Source: Caulobacterales bacterium (GTDB taxonomy: Bacteria > Pseudomonadota > Alphaproteobacteria > Caulobacterales > Caulobacteraceae). From it: a stretch of 64,000 nt of DNA. The position numbers and the translations under genes are program-made. The notes beneath the pieces are model-generated. The model had not been told where the DNA came from. It ran no database searches and was given only the letters and a program-made list of their open reading frames with translations. Of this stretch, positions 32,300 through 40,981 are shown in pieces. The stretch covers positions 46,991-110,990 of the forward strand of contig CANJID010000004.1 of assembly GCA_947474395.1 (NCBI GenBank). The letters run 5' to 3'. Position 1 is the stretch's first letter, and every line of letters starts with the position of its first letter.

Positions 32300-32722
32300 A
32301 TGAACCGCTTACTGACCATACTCGCTGCCGCAGGCGTCGCCTTCGCCCCTGCAGCCTTCGCCGACCCGGGCAAGGGCCACGGCGACAACAAGCACGCCGA
32401 GAAACGCTTCGAGAAGCAGTTCAACAAGCACGGCTATGCCGAGGGCCGCGGCTATGTCGGCGCGCCCCCGGGCCTTGCGAAGAAGCCGTACGGCCTGCCC
32501 CCGGGTCAGGCGAAGAAGATGTGGCGCAAGGGCGAACGCCTGCCCCGCGCCTACTATGTGGAGACCCGCTACATCGTCGTCGAACCGCAACGCTACCGGC
32601 TGCCCCCGCCCCCGTATGGCTACCGCTGGGTCCGGGTGAACGGCGACGCCTATCTGGTGCAGACCAGCAACGGCCTGGTCGCCAATGTGGTCGCAAACGC
32701 CGTGGTGGCGCTGCTGCGCTAG
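32300..32722 (+). CDS. RcnB-like secreted protein
   Basis: 140 residues from ATG at 32300, with GGAGATGAAG upstream. The signal peptide ends AAFA before DPGKGHGDNKHAEKRFEKQF. The middle has PPGLAKKPYGLPPGQAKKMWRKGERLP and PPPPYGYRWVRVNGDAYLVQTSNGLVANVV. That G-Y-RWVRVNGDAYLV block and the P-x-GQAKK-W-x-G-E-LP motif are typical of the RcnB family, named for an E. coli periplasmic nickel/cobalt homeostasis protein. In this group the role is unknown; the KHGDNKH stretch could bind metal. Confidence 0.8.
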   Translation: MNRLLTILAAAGVAFAPAAFADPGKGHGDNKHAEKRFEKQFNKHGYAEGRGYVGAPPGLAKKPYGLPPGQAKKMWRKGERLPRAYYVETRYIVVEPQRYRLPPPPYGYRWVRVNGDAYLVQTSNGLVANVVANAVVALLR

Positions 32723-33762
32723 TCCACCGTTGCTTCGATCAGGTGGAATTCGGACTGGTTGGAGAGGATGCGGTTCAGGGTGATGCCGCACTCGGCGAAG
32801 AGGGCGCGGTATTCGGCCTCCGTGCGCTCCATGCCGCCGGTCCCTAAGAGCATGGTCAGGTCGGTGCGGAAGGCCGAGTGGTGAAGCGGGTCGGCGTCGG
32901 CGAGGGCGGGAAGCACCTGCTCGATCACCACCAGGGTCCCGCCTTTCCCGACCGCCTTGGCGACGGCCTTCAGGATGGTGCGGCAGTCGTCGTCGTCCCA
33001 GTCGTGCAGGATGGACTTCAGGACGAAGCAGTCGGGACCGGACGCCACCTCGGTGAAGAAGTCTGTGCCCACGAAACGGAAGCGGTCGCCCGTCCCTTCG
33101 GCCTTCTGGAAGGCCAGGGTCTTCTCCTCCAGGTAGGCGAGGTCGAAGACGGCGCCCTTGAGGCTCGGGTTGGCCTTGAGGATCTCGGCGATCACCGTGC
33201 CATACCCACCTCCCAAGTCAGCGACTTCCGTGAAGCGGGAGAAGTCGTAGGTGCGGGCGACCTCCCGGGCAGGGCCACGGGTGCGGTCGGCCTGGGCCTG
33301 GTTCAGCACGTCCGCCAGTTCCGGATTGGCGGCGGCGTTGGCGAAACCGGCCGATCCCGAGATCACCGACGGCTCACCGGTGCGCACCCCGCCCTCGAGG
33401 CCGCCCCAGGCGTTCCAGAGCCGGGTGGTCCAGGACAGGGCCATGCCGCGGAAGGAGTTGGGGGCGTCGCTGCGGAGAAGCTCGCCCTTGGGCGTCAGGG
33501 CGAAGGTCTCGGCGTCGGACTGGCTGGCCAGACCGAGGCTGCACATCGCCCTCAGGAGGCGCTTGGTGCTGGGCTCCGCGCAGTGGATGGCGGCGGCCAC
33601 GTCCTGGTAGCGCATCGGGCCGTTGGCGAGGTGGTCAGCGACCTTCAGCTTGGCGGCGACGCCGATGACCTGGGTGGTCCAGCAGCCGCCGATCTGCTCG
33701 ATCATCTCGCGTCGCAAGGCGAGCGGAGAGCCCGCATCCACCGTTTTTTCAGCCGTTCCCAT
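32719..33762 (-). CDS. SAM-dependent O-methyltransferase (plant-type, dimerising)
   Basis: 347 residues from ATG at 33762, chosen because AAGGGG lies eight bases upstream; an ATG at 33804 lacks a site. N-terminal winged-helix dimerisation domain (GGCWTTQVIGVAAKLKVADHLA), then the methyltransferase fold with SAM motif DLGGGYG (182-188) and catalytic His in ILHDWDDDD (H253). Family of acetylserotonin/hydroxyindole and caffeate O-methyltransferases; methylates hydroxyl groups of aromatics or polyketides. The stop overlaps the convergent RcnB-like gene end. Confidence 0.88.
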   Translation of the reverse strand: MGTAEKTVDAGSPLALRREMIEQIGGCWTTQVIGVAAKLKVADHLANGPMRYQDVAAAIHCAEPSTKRLLRAMCSLGLASQSDAETFALTPKGELLRSDAPNSFRGMALSWTTRLWNAWGGLEGGVRTGEPSVISGSAGFANAAANPELADVLNQAQADRTRGPAREVARTYDFSRFTEVADLGGGYGTVIAEILKANPSLKGAVFDLAYLEEKTLAFQKAEGTGDRFRFVGTDFFTEVASGPDCFVLKSILHDWDDDDCRTILKAVAKAVGKGGTLVVIEQVLPALADADPLHHSAFRTDLTMLLGTGGMERTEAEYRALFAECGITLNRILSNQSEFHLIEATVD

Positions 33763-33923
33763 CCCGTCGTTCCCCTTGTCGCTCGAGGTTTCGGCAAGCT
33801 TCATCGCGGGCCGGAGGCGAAGATGCAAGGGCGGGGACGGCGAGGCTTGCGGGGCTGCGATTTATCCCGTCCAATGGTTGCAATCGCATCGAATGGCGAA
33901 TGTTCCCCGGGAAGGGCGTGAGG

Positions 33924-34328
33924 ATGGCGACCCGAAGACAGTTCCTCGCGCACGGGGCCGCCGTCGCGGCCGTTCCGCTGGTCGCGAGCCTGCCCGCAAT
34001 CGCCGCCGCGGCGGCGTCGCGCACGCCCTTCGCCGTGCTGGTGGACAGCCGCTATCCCGAGACCGCCGCCTTCGCCGCCGAGGCTAGGTTTCAAGGCTTG
34101 GCCGTGCGCTCCATGGCGGGAGACATCACCCGCTTCTGGGCCGACGAGCTGGAGCCGCGCTGGCGCCGGGGTCCGGCCGCCGTGTCGGGCCTGACCACGC
34201 CCGACGCCCTGCACGGGCTGGAGCTGCTGGCCGCCGGAAACCGCGCGCGGGTGATCCGCCGCGAGGCCTATCCGGACGCCAAGGGCCAGCTCGTTTCGTG
34301 GACCATCGCGCCGATAGGCGTCGCTTAG
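33924..34328 (+). CDS. Tat-signal hypothetical protein upstream of the VAO-type gene
   Basis: 134 residues from ATG at 33924. N-terminal MATRRQFLAHGAAVAAVPLV is a twin-arginine signal. The mature part (FAVLVDSRYPETAAFAAEARFQGL, FWADELEPRWRRGPAAVSGLTT, LHGLELLAAGNRARVIRREA) is alpha/beta and matches no family I know. It lies 67 bases upstream of the flavoprotein gene and could be an export or folding partner for it, since the flavoprotein has no signal of its own. Confidence 0.65.
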   Translation: MATRRQFLAHGAAVAAVPLVASLPAIAAAAASRTPFAVLVDSRYPETAAFAAEARFQGLAVRSMAGDITRFWADELEPRWRRGPAAVSGLTTPDALHGLELLAAGNRARVIRREAYPDAKGQLVSWTIAPIGVA

Positions 34329-34395
34329 ATCACAGAGACAATCGCCGCCGCCGGGGGTGATGCTTCCGGACGCGCGAACATGGGGGAGTAAGGGT

Positions 34396-36012
34396 ATGGG
34401 GACCGCCGGGACGATGCTGCCGCCGGGCGTGAGCCGGGGGGACTTCAACAAGGCCCTGGACGAGTTCCGGACCGCCGTGGGCGCCGACTGGGTGTTCTCG
34501 TCGGCCGAGGACGTGGCCCTCTACCGGGACGCCTATTCCCCGCTTTGGGGCGAGGCGGAGGAGCGGGTGGCCTCGGCCGCCGTGGCGCCGATCACGGTCG
34601 AGCAGGTGCAGGCGGTCGTCCGCACCGCCAACAAGTACAAGATCCCGCTCTACCCGGTCTCCACGGGCATGAACCTGACCTACGGCGGCTCGGCGCCGGC
34701 CTATTCGGGCAGCGTCGTGGTCGACCTGAAGCGGATGAACCGCATCCTCGAGGTCAGCGAGTCGGGCGCCTACGCGCTGGTCGAGCCCGGCGTCTCCTAT
34801 TTCGACATGTACCGGTACCTCCGGGACAACAAGATCAAGCTGTGGGTCGACACTCCCGATCCGGGCTGGGGAAGCCTGCTGGGCAACGCCATGGACCGGG
34901 GCGGGGGCTACACGGCCTCCGACTTCCGCGACCACTTCGGCGCCCACTGCGGTATGGAGGTCGTGCTCGGCAACGGCGAGGTGCTGCGCACGGGCAACGG
35001 GGCCATCCCCAACTCGAAGTCGTGGCAGCAGCACAAGTACGGCATCGGGCCCTGGGTCGACGGCATCTTCAGCCAGTCGAACTTCGGCATCGTCACCAAG
35101 ATGGGCTTCTGGATGATGCCGGAGCCAGAAGGCGCCCTGCAGGTTTCGGTGCAGAGCGCGAAGCACGACGACGTCCACCGCCACCTCGATCTGCTCTCGA
35201 ACCTGATGTACCAGCAGATCATCCCCTCCCAGAGCGGCATCTCCAGCCCGGCCATGGGCGGGCCGATGAGCGACGAGCTCTTGTCCCTGCGCACCCGCGC
35301 TGGCGGGGCCTCCTCTGCCGAATGGGATCGTTACGCCCAGTCGAAGAACCGCAAGTTCTGGACCTCCAACATCACCTTCTACGGCCCGCCGAAACTGACC
35401 GCGGCCCAGTGGGAATATGTGAAGGAGCGGTTCTCCGCCGAGATCCCCGGCGCCACCTTCACCGAGCGTGGGTCCTTCAAGTTCCCGCTCACCGACGCCC
35501 AGGCGGACGCGGTGCAGGACAAGCCGTCCCTCGGCATTCCATCGCTCAACCTGTTCGGCAGCCGCAACGGGCCCAACGATGCGCCGCGGGGCTCCCACAT
35601 CGACTTCTCGCCGATCATCCCACGGGACGGCGCCAGCTTCCTGAAGGCGGCCAACGTGTTCGCCCGGACCTTCGCCGCGCACGGCCAGCCGGTCGGCGGG
35701 GCGGCGGGCGCGCTCTACCATCCCCGCGGCATGATCATGTTCAACTCGGTCGCCGCGGGTAAGGACCTGGAGACCAACAAGACCGCGCGGGCCCTGTTCA
35801 CCGACCTGGTCAAGGTCGCCGCCGAGAACGACTGGGCGCCTTATCGGGTGCACCCGATCTGGCAGAAGCAGGTGCTGGAGGTCTATCGCTACAACGACCA
35901 CGTCCTGCACCGCTTCCACGAGACCCTGAAGGACGCCATCGACCCGGCGGGCATCCTGTCGCCCGGCCGCTACAACATCTGGCCGAAACGCCTGAGGGGA
36001 GGCCGCGCATGA
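34396..36012 (+). CDS. VAO/4-cresol dehydrogenase-like FAD flavoprotein
   Basis: 538 residues from ATG at 34396, with GGGGGAGTAAGGG upstream. The N-terminal FAD-binding (PCMH) domain has PLYPVSTGMNLTYGGSAP (about 85-101) and GWGSLLGNAMDRGGGYT. The C-terminal substrate domain ends AIDPAGILSPGRYNIWP, typical of p-cresol methylhydroxylase, eugenol hydroxylase and vanillyl-alcohol oxidase. It oxidises para-alkyl phenols. The next gene overlaps by ATGA and encodes a cytochrome c, the arrangement of pchF/pchC and ehyB/ehyA, so a dehydrogenase is more likely than an oxidase. No obvious signal peptide. Confidence 0.88.
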   Translation: MGTAGTMLPPGVSRGDFNKALDEFRTAVGADWVFSSAEDVALYRDAYSPLWGEAEERVASAAVAPITVEQVQAVVRTANKYKIPLYPVSTGMNLTYGGSAPAYSGSVVVDLKRMNRILEVSESGAYALVEPGVSYFDMYRYLRDNKIKLWVDTPDPGWGSLLGNAMDRGGGYTASDFRDHFGAHCGMEVVLGNGEVLRTGNGAIPNSKSWQQHKYGIGPWVDGIFSQSNFGIVTKMGFWMMPEPEGALQVSVQSAKHDDVHRHLDLLSNLMYQQIIPSQSGISSPAMGGPMSDELLSLRTRAGGASSAEWDRYAQSKNRKFWTSNITFYGPPKLTAAQWEYVKERFSAEIPGATFTERGSFKFPLTDAQADAVQDKPSLGIPSLNLFGSRNGPNDAPRGSHIDFSPIIPRDGASFLKAANVFARTFAAHGQPVGGAAGALYHPRGMIMFNSVAAGKDLETNKTARALFTDLVKVAAENDWAPYRVHPIWQKQVLEVYRYNDHVLHRFHETLKDAIDPAGILSPGRYNIWPKRLRGGRA

Positions 36013-36416
36013 GCCGCCTTGTCGCCATCGCCGTGACCGCCGCGGCCCTGCTGGGCGCGGGAGCTGCCATGGCCGCCGAGCTGGCGCCGGCCAGCGGCGC
36101 CTGGGCCCGCAACGGAGCGCGCGACGCCACCAAGGGCACGCCGGTCGAACGGGGGCAGGCGGTGTTCGCGAACCGCTGCGCCATCTGCCACGCGCGGCGC
36201 GAGAACGGACGGCTGGACACGCCGGGCACGGTTTCGCTGACGGCCAAGTACAAGGGCGAGCGCCCCGGCGCCTTGGAAGACCGCACCGACCTGACGCCGG
36301 ACGTTGTGAAGCTGTTCGTTCGCACCGGCGCCTACGCCATGCCGCAGTTCCGCAAGACCTATGTGTCGGACGCCGAGCTGGACGCCCTGTCGGCCTATCT
36401 GACGCGGGCGCGGTAG
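36009..36416 (+). CDS. Cytochrome c subunit of the VAO-type dehydrogenase
   Basis: 135 residues, ATG overlapping the flavoprotein stop (ATGA). Signal peptide (ends GAAMAAE), heme motif CAICHA (C57, C60, H61), and a probable axial Met in AYAMPQF (M111). Small class I cytochrome, the probable electron acceptor tightly bound to the flavoprotein, like PchC or EhyA. A dispersed palindromic repeat follows. Confidence 0.88.
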   Translation: MSRLVAIAVTAAALLGAGAAMAAELAPASGAWARNGARDATKGTPVERGQAVFANRCAICHARRENGRLDTPGTVSLTAKYKGERPGALEDRTDLTPDVVKLFVRTGAYAMPQFRKTYVSDAELDALSAYLTRAR

Positions 36417-36421
36417 GATAG

Positions 36422-36551
36422 CTCTTCCCCCTCTGGGGGAAGTACCGGCGAAGCGGGGGAAGGGGGCTGCAGGGCGCTGCGGATCCCGGGCGAGCCCTTC
36501 AGCCCCCTTCGTCGGCCCGTTCGGGCCGCCACTTCCCCCAAGGGGGAAGAG
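36422..36551. repeat. Dispersed palindromic repeat, copy 1
   Basis: It starts with the hairpin CTTCCCCCTCTGGGGGAAG, ends with CTTCCCCCAAGGGGGAAG, and has an internal GGCCCG TT CGGGCC. The right part (36511-36549) reappears in reverse orientation at 41926-41965. Intergenic and non-coding; it may also serve as transcription terminator for the cytochrome gene. Confidence 0.7.
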
Positions 36552-36675
36552 TGGGGGAATTGTGGCGAAGCTTGGCGCATAGGCGCCGTTGAATCGCCAA
36601 ATCCGTTTCCTACATCGCGTTCGCCAATTTTGTGGGGTTGGCGGGGCTTAACCTGTAGCGGACGGATCTTATCCC

Positions 36676-38208
36676 ATGAAAAACAAGAGCTTGATTTCGG
36701 GCGCTGCGGCCGGCGCCCTCGCCGCGGCGATGGTCAGCATCGGCGCGCACGCCGCCGGGAACGCCCCGGTCGGCGCAGTCAATCCGGCGCCGGTGGCGCC
36801 GCCCGCCGCGGCGGCTCCGGCGTCCTTCGCCGACATCGTGCAGCGGGTAGCGCCCGCCGTGGTCTCCATAGATGTGGAGGGCAAGGCCGGGCCGCGCCGG
36901 GTGGCGATGCAGGGCGGACGCGGCGGCCAACAGCCCTTCGGCTTCGGCCAGGGCGACGACAATGACGACGAGGACAGCGGAAGCAACCCCTTCGGCTTCG
37001 ACTTCCGCCAGCTGGTCCCGCAAGCGCCGGGCGGGCAGGACGCCGCCCCGACGCAGGCGACAGGGTCGGGCTTTTTCATCAGCGCTGACGGCTACATCGT
37101 CACCAATAACCACGTGATCGACGGCGCCCAGAAGATCACGGTGCGCACCGCCGACGACCAGACCCTGAAGGCCCGGCTGATCGGCCGCGACGAGGCCACG
37201 GACCTCGCCGTGATCAAGGTCGAGGGCGGGAATCATCCCTTCGTCAGCTTCGAGGAGCGGGCCAAGCCCCGCGTCGGCGACTGGGTGATCGCGGTCGGCA
37301 ATCCGTTCAACCTCGGCGGCACGGCCACGGCCGGCATCGTCTCGGCGCTGGGCCGGCCCAATGTCTCGGGCTCGTCCTACGTCGACTACCTGCAGATCGA
37401 CGCCCCCATCAATCGGGGCAATTCGGGCGGGCCGACCTTTGACCTCTACGGCCGTGTGGTGGGGGTCAACACCGCCATCTTCTCGCCCTCGGGCGGCTCG
37501 GTGGGGATCGGCTTCGACATCCCCGCCGACGTGGCGGCCTCGGTCTCCAAGCAGCTGATCGCCAGCGGAAAGGTCACCCGCGGCTACATCGGCGCCATGA
37601 TCCAGAACGTCAGCGCCGACATCGCCGACAGCCTGGGCGTCTCGGGCCAGAAGGGCGCCCTGGTCAACGACCTGACCCCGGGCGGGCCCGCCGAGAAGGC
37701 CGGGCTGCGTCCCGGCGATCTGGTCACCAAGGTCAACGGCCATGAGGTGACCTCCGCCTCCGACCTGACCCGCCAGGTGGGCCTGGCCCGCGCCGGCGAG
37801 GACATCCGCCTGGAGGTTCGCCGCGACGGCCAGGTGCGCCAGATGGTGGTGCGCTCGGGCCTGCGTCCGTCCGAGGACAGCCTGGCGAGCAACGACCGCC
37901 AGCGTTCTCCCGACGCCGATAGCGCCGACGGGGGGAACCGCGTCCTCGGCATGCAGCTCGCCCCCAACGCCAAGGGTTCGGGTGTCGCCGTTGAAGGAGT
38001 CGCCTCCAACTCGGACGCCGCCGGCAAGGGCCTGCGCCGGGGCGACGTGATCCTGCGCGCGGGGACCCATGACGTGGCGACCGCGGCCGACGTATCGGCC
38101 GCCGCCGCCGAGGCTCGCAAGGCGGGCCGGAGCTCCGTGCTGCTGCAGGTGTCCCGCAACGGCCAGCGCATGTTCCTGCCGCTGAAGGTGGACGAAGGCC
38201 GCGGCTGA
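36676..38208 (+). CDS. degP: DegP/HtrA-type periplasmic serine protease
   Basis: 510 residues with a signal peptide (ends GAHAAGNA). Trypsin-like protease domain with the full triad: H146 (TNNHVID), D176 (ATDLAVI), S250 (RGNSGGP). Two PDZ domains follow (about 285-380 and 420-500), each with a peptide-binding G-Y-x-G- or LGMQL-like loop. An acidic Asp/Asn linker (DDNDDEDSGSN, about 94-104) sits in the LA-loop region. Degrades or refolds damaged envelope proteins. It is transcribed alone, with a hairpin terminator 30 bases after the stop. Confidence 0.93.
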   Translation: MKNKSLISGAAAGALAAAMVSIGAHAAGNAPVGAVNPAPVAPPAAAAPASFADIVQRVAPAVVSIDVEGKAGPRRVAMQGGRGGQQPFGFGQGDDNDDEDSGSNPFGFDFRQLVPQAPGGQDAAPTQATGSGFFISADGYIVTNNHVIDGAQKITVRTADDQTLKARLIGRDEATDLAVIKVEGGNHPFVSFEERAKPRVGDWVIAVGNPFNLGGTATAGIVSALGRPNVSGSSYVDYLQIDAPINRGNSGGPTFDLYGRVVGVNTAIFSPSGGSVGIGFDIPADVAASVSKQLIASGKVTRGYIGAMIQNVSADIADSLGVSGQKGALVNDLTPGGPAEKAGLRPGDLVTKVNGHEVTSASDLTRQVGLARAGEDIRLEVRRDGQVRQMVVRSGLRPSEDSLASNDRQRSPDADSADGGNRVLGMQLAPNAKGSGVAVEGVASNSDAAGKGLRRGDVILRAGTHDVATAADVSAAAAEARKAGRSSVLLQVSRNGQRMFLPLKVDEGRG

Positions 38209-38238
38209 TCCTTTCCGCCAGTTCGGTTCAGCCAGGAC

Positions 38239-38275
38239 GGGCCGCTCCTCGAAAGGGGGGCGGCCCGGTTCGTTT
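38239..38275 (+). terminator. Intrinsic terminator of the degP-like gene
   Basis: GGGCCGC (38239-38245) pairs with GCGGCCC (38260-38266), followed by GGTTCGTTT. It lies in the 78-base gap between convergent genes. Confidence 0.6.
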
Positions 38276-38286
38276 CAGACCTCGCC

Positions 38287-39459
38287 TCAGACGCCCAGGA
38301 ACACGGCGCCGATCTTCCACAGGCGCTCGAAGGTGGATCGTCCGTAGGCTTCGCGTTGCTCGGCGGGAAAGGCCGCGAAGGCGGGGTCGTCCATGATCTC
38401 GGCGATGGTCGCCGCGCCCGTCGCGAGGCGGATGACGGCGAGCTCCGCCTGTGTCGGGTCGTAGAGGGCCTTGCCGATCTCGAGCTGGTTGTTCGCGGTG
38501 ATCACGGCGTCGGGCCGCAGCAAGGGGCGCAGGCTCAGGCCCTCGGCGCCGAAGCCGGGTCTCCTCGCCTCCCCGGGATGGCGGCAGACGAAGGAGTGGG
38601 TTCCGGCGACGCAGAGCAGCTTTTCCACCACCGCCCACTGTTCCTCGTCCGGCAGGGCCTGGGTGATCTCCACGGCGGGGCCCCGGACCAGGGACTGCGG
38701 ATAGTAGATGTGGTTCTGCGCCCAGCCCTGGAACTCCAGTCCCGCGCCCCGGACCCAGGCCAGCAGGCCGGGCACGTCGTAGGCCGCATCCTGGGGATGA
38801 AGGAAGGTGTCGACCACCCCCACGTCATGGCCGAGGTCCGGCGCGACCTTGAGATAGGCGTGGATGAAGTGGTGCGAGGGCAGGGCCTCCAGCATGGCCC
38901 TGACCTTGGGGGCGTCGTCCATGGTCAGGCCCATGCGGCGGAACGCGTCCTGCAGCATGTAGACCCCGGTCCGCAGGGTGGCGCCGTAGACCATGAGGAA
39001 CATGGCGCCGCCCGGACGCAGCGTGTCGCGCAGCGCGGCCAACCCCACCGACGGGTCCGGCAGGTGGTGGAGCACCCCCGTCGAAACGACGTAGTCGAAG
39101 CTCCGCCCCAGGCCCCCGACCTCGTGGATGTCGCCCTGGAACAGCTCCAGGTTCGACAGTTCGTGCTTCTCCCGCAGATACGCGTGGTGGCCGAGGCTCG
39201 CCGGGGAAAGGTCGATGCCGACGACGCGGCAGGTCGGATTGTGGAAGGCCAGGACCGCGGCCTGGAACGTGCCGCAGCCGGCCACCAATATGTCCAGCCC
39301 CTCGACGGCGCGGCCCTCCGGCCAGAGCAGAGGGCCATAAAGTCCCGGATCGCAATAGATGCCCGGCCGCATGGACGCCGTGGCCGTCAGGTCGTCGGGC
39401 GGCGGAGGGTAGGCGTACTCGGTGTACTGGCGCGCTACCTTGTTGGTGATCTCGTCCAT
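38287..39459 (-). CDS. Class I SAM-dependent methyltransferase with C-terminal extension
   Basis: 390 residues from ATG at 39459, which overlaps the upstream stop as TGATG. SAM motif I is LVAGCGTFQAA (about 58-68), preceded by RPGIYCDPGLYGPLLWPEG. Post-motif strands VVGIDLS, NLELFQGDIHEVG and FDYVVSTGVLHHLPDP are standard. The last 120 residues form an added helical domain containing LRPDAVITANNQLEIGKALYDPTQAELAVIRLATGAATIAEIMDD. The substrate is unknown. Coupling to MmgE/PrpD suggests a common pathway. Confidence 0.83.
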   Translation of the reverse strand: MDEITNKVARQYTEYAYPPPPDDLTATASMRPGIYCDPGLYGPLLWPEGRAVEGLDILVAGCGTFQAAVLAFHNPTCRVVGIDLSPASLGHHAYLREKHELSNLELFQGDIHEVGGLGRSFDYVVSTGVLHHLPDPSVGLAALRDTLRPGGAMFLMVYGATLRTGVYMLQDAFRRMGLTMDDAPKVRAMLEALPSHHFIHAYLKVAPDLGHDVGVVDTFLHPQDAAYDVPGLLAWVRGAGLEFQGWAQNHIYYPQSLVRGPAVEITQALPDEEQWAVVEKLLCVAGTHSFVCRHPGEARRPGFGAEGLSLRPLLRPDAVITANNQLEIGKALYDPTQAELAVIRLATGAATIAEIMDDPAFAAFPAEQREAYGRSTFERLWKIGAVFLGV

Positions 39460-40868
39460 CACGCAGTCCCTACCCCAGGTCGGGCCTCGGCGGCCAGACG
39501 GGCCAGGTCCCCCGCGCGGGGCGCGCGCTCCAGGGTCATCGCCGCCTCGATCACGAGGGCCGACTGGGCGGCGGAGAGGCGGGCGCTCGCGTTCTCCTCA
39601 AACTTGGCGATCAGGTCCTTTAGCGCCATGGGGTTGGCGGCCGAGCCGCGGTTGTGCTCCTCCACCGCCTCGAAATGGCGGCCGTCCCGCAGGGTGATGC
39701 GGACCTCGCCCTTGAACTGTTCGGGGCCGGGGAAGTGCATGTCGACCCGGTGGTGGACGCGGTCGGCGAGAGCCAGAATCGACGGGTCGGTGAGGGACGA
39801 GGGGGCGTAGGCGTCGCGGCCGATCCGCCCGCGCACCATGGCCTCCGCCAGGGTGTAGGCGAGGCTGACCCGGCCGTGGGAGTCGGTGTTGGGCCGTCGC
39901 TTTTCCGCCAGCGGCTCGCAGACGATGGGCACGATATAGGCGGCGACGGGGCAGTCGATCGCCTCGATCTCGGCGGGGTCGATTCCGTGTTCGGCGCGAA
40001 GGCGCAGGAGGGCGTCGATGTAGGGGTGAATGACGTGGGCGACGGGGTAGGGCTTGAACGAGGCGCCCCGGCTCTCCCAGTGCTCGCCGAGCCGCATCGT
40101 GATGCGGGCGATGTCCGGTCCCGCGGGGCCGTCCTGGATGTGCGAGGCGAAGAGGCCGAAGCGGCCCTCCAGCACCGCCGACGGGCCGGTCGCGCCGGCG
40201 CGGGCGAGGTAGGCGCTGGCGATGCCGCTCTGGGCCGCCCAGCCGGGATGCAGGAACTTGGACTGGGTGCCGTCCACCCAGCACTGCAGCAATCCCGCAG
40301 CAAAACTGCCGACGATCCCGGCGGCCAGGGTCAGACGCTCGGGCGGCAGGTCCAGCATCCGCCCGGCGAGATAAGCGCAGCCGAAGGGGGAGAACAGGCC
40401 CGTCGGGTGGAAGCCGCGCTTGTGGAAGGCCTGAGGCGCCGCGACGCCGATGCGGCAGGCGATCTCGCTGCCGAGGGCCGCCGCCGTGATGACCGCCTTG
40501 CCCGACGCGCCGGTCGCCTCCGCCATGGCCAATGCGGCGGCGGTGGAGGGGCCGCTCATGTGCACGATCGATTCGTTGTGGGTGTCGTCGTACTCGAGCG
40601 CCTGGGACAGGGCCCCGTTGGTGAAGGCCGCCGCCCCGGTCGCCAGGGGCTCGCCGGTCCCGAACACATGGGCCGGGCCCGCTCCGCCATAGGCCTGCGC
40701 CGCTTCCCGCACCGCGTCGCCGAAGGGGGTGGCGGAGCCGGCGATGGCGAGGCCGATGGAATCCAGGATGCGCAGCTTGGTCGCCTCCGCCACGTCGGCG
40801 GGCAGGTCCTCGTAGGCGAGGGGCGCGGCCCAGCGGGCGAGCCGTTCGGAGGCGGTCGGCTCGGTCAT
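39459..40868 (-). CDS. MmgE/PrpD family protein
   Basis: 469 residues from ATG at 40868 (MTEPTASERLARWAAPL); an upstream in-frame ATG at 40904 is possible. All-helical N-terminal domain with LRILDSIGLAIAGS and the EYDDTHNESIVHMSGPSTAAALAMAE region, then a smaller lid domain with MDL-like KPYPVAHVIHPYIDALL. The family includes 2-methylcitrate dehydratase, aconitate-type isomerases and itaconate decarboxylase. No prpB or prpC neighbour is present, so methylcitrate metabolism is not implied. Coupled by TGATG to the methyltransferase. Confidence 0.88.
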   Translation of the reverse strand: MTEPTASERLARWAAPLAYEDLPADVAEATKLRILDSIGLAIAGSATPFGDAVREAAQAYGGAGPAHVFGTGEPLATGAAAFTNGALSQALEYDDTHNESIVHMSGPSTAAALAMAEATGASGKAVITAAALGSEIACRIGVAAPQAFHKRGFHPTGLFSPFGCAYLAGRMLDLPPERLTLAAGIVGSFAAGLLQCWVDGTQSKFLHPGWAAQSGIASAYLARAGATGPSAVLEGRFGLFASHIQDGPAGPDIARITMRLGEHWESRGASFKPYPVAHVIHPYIDALLRLRAEHGIDPAEIEAIDCPVAAYIVPIVCEPLAEKRRPNTDSHGRVSLAYTLAEAMVRGRIGRDAYAPSSLTDPSILALADRVHHRVDMHFPGPEQFKGEVRITLRDGRHFEAVEEHNRGSAANPMALKDLIAKFEENASARLSAAQSALVIEAAMTLERAPRAGDLARLAAEARPGVGTA

Positions 40869-40981
40869 GGGGGCGGACGTCTTCCTAGGTGGGCGGCGGC
40901 CCATGGGGGCTTGCGGCTTTGCAGTCGTCAAGCCTCGGGCGCCCGCCTAAGCTCCAGGCAATGGAGAACCGGGAGATGTCG

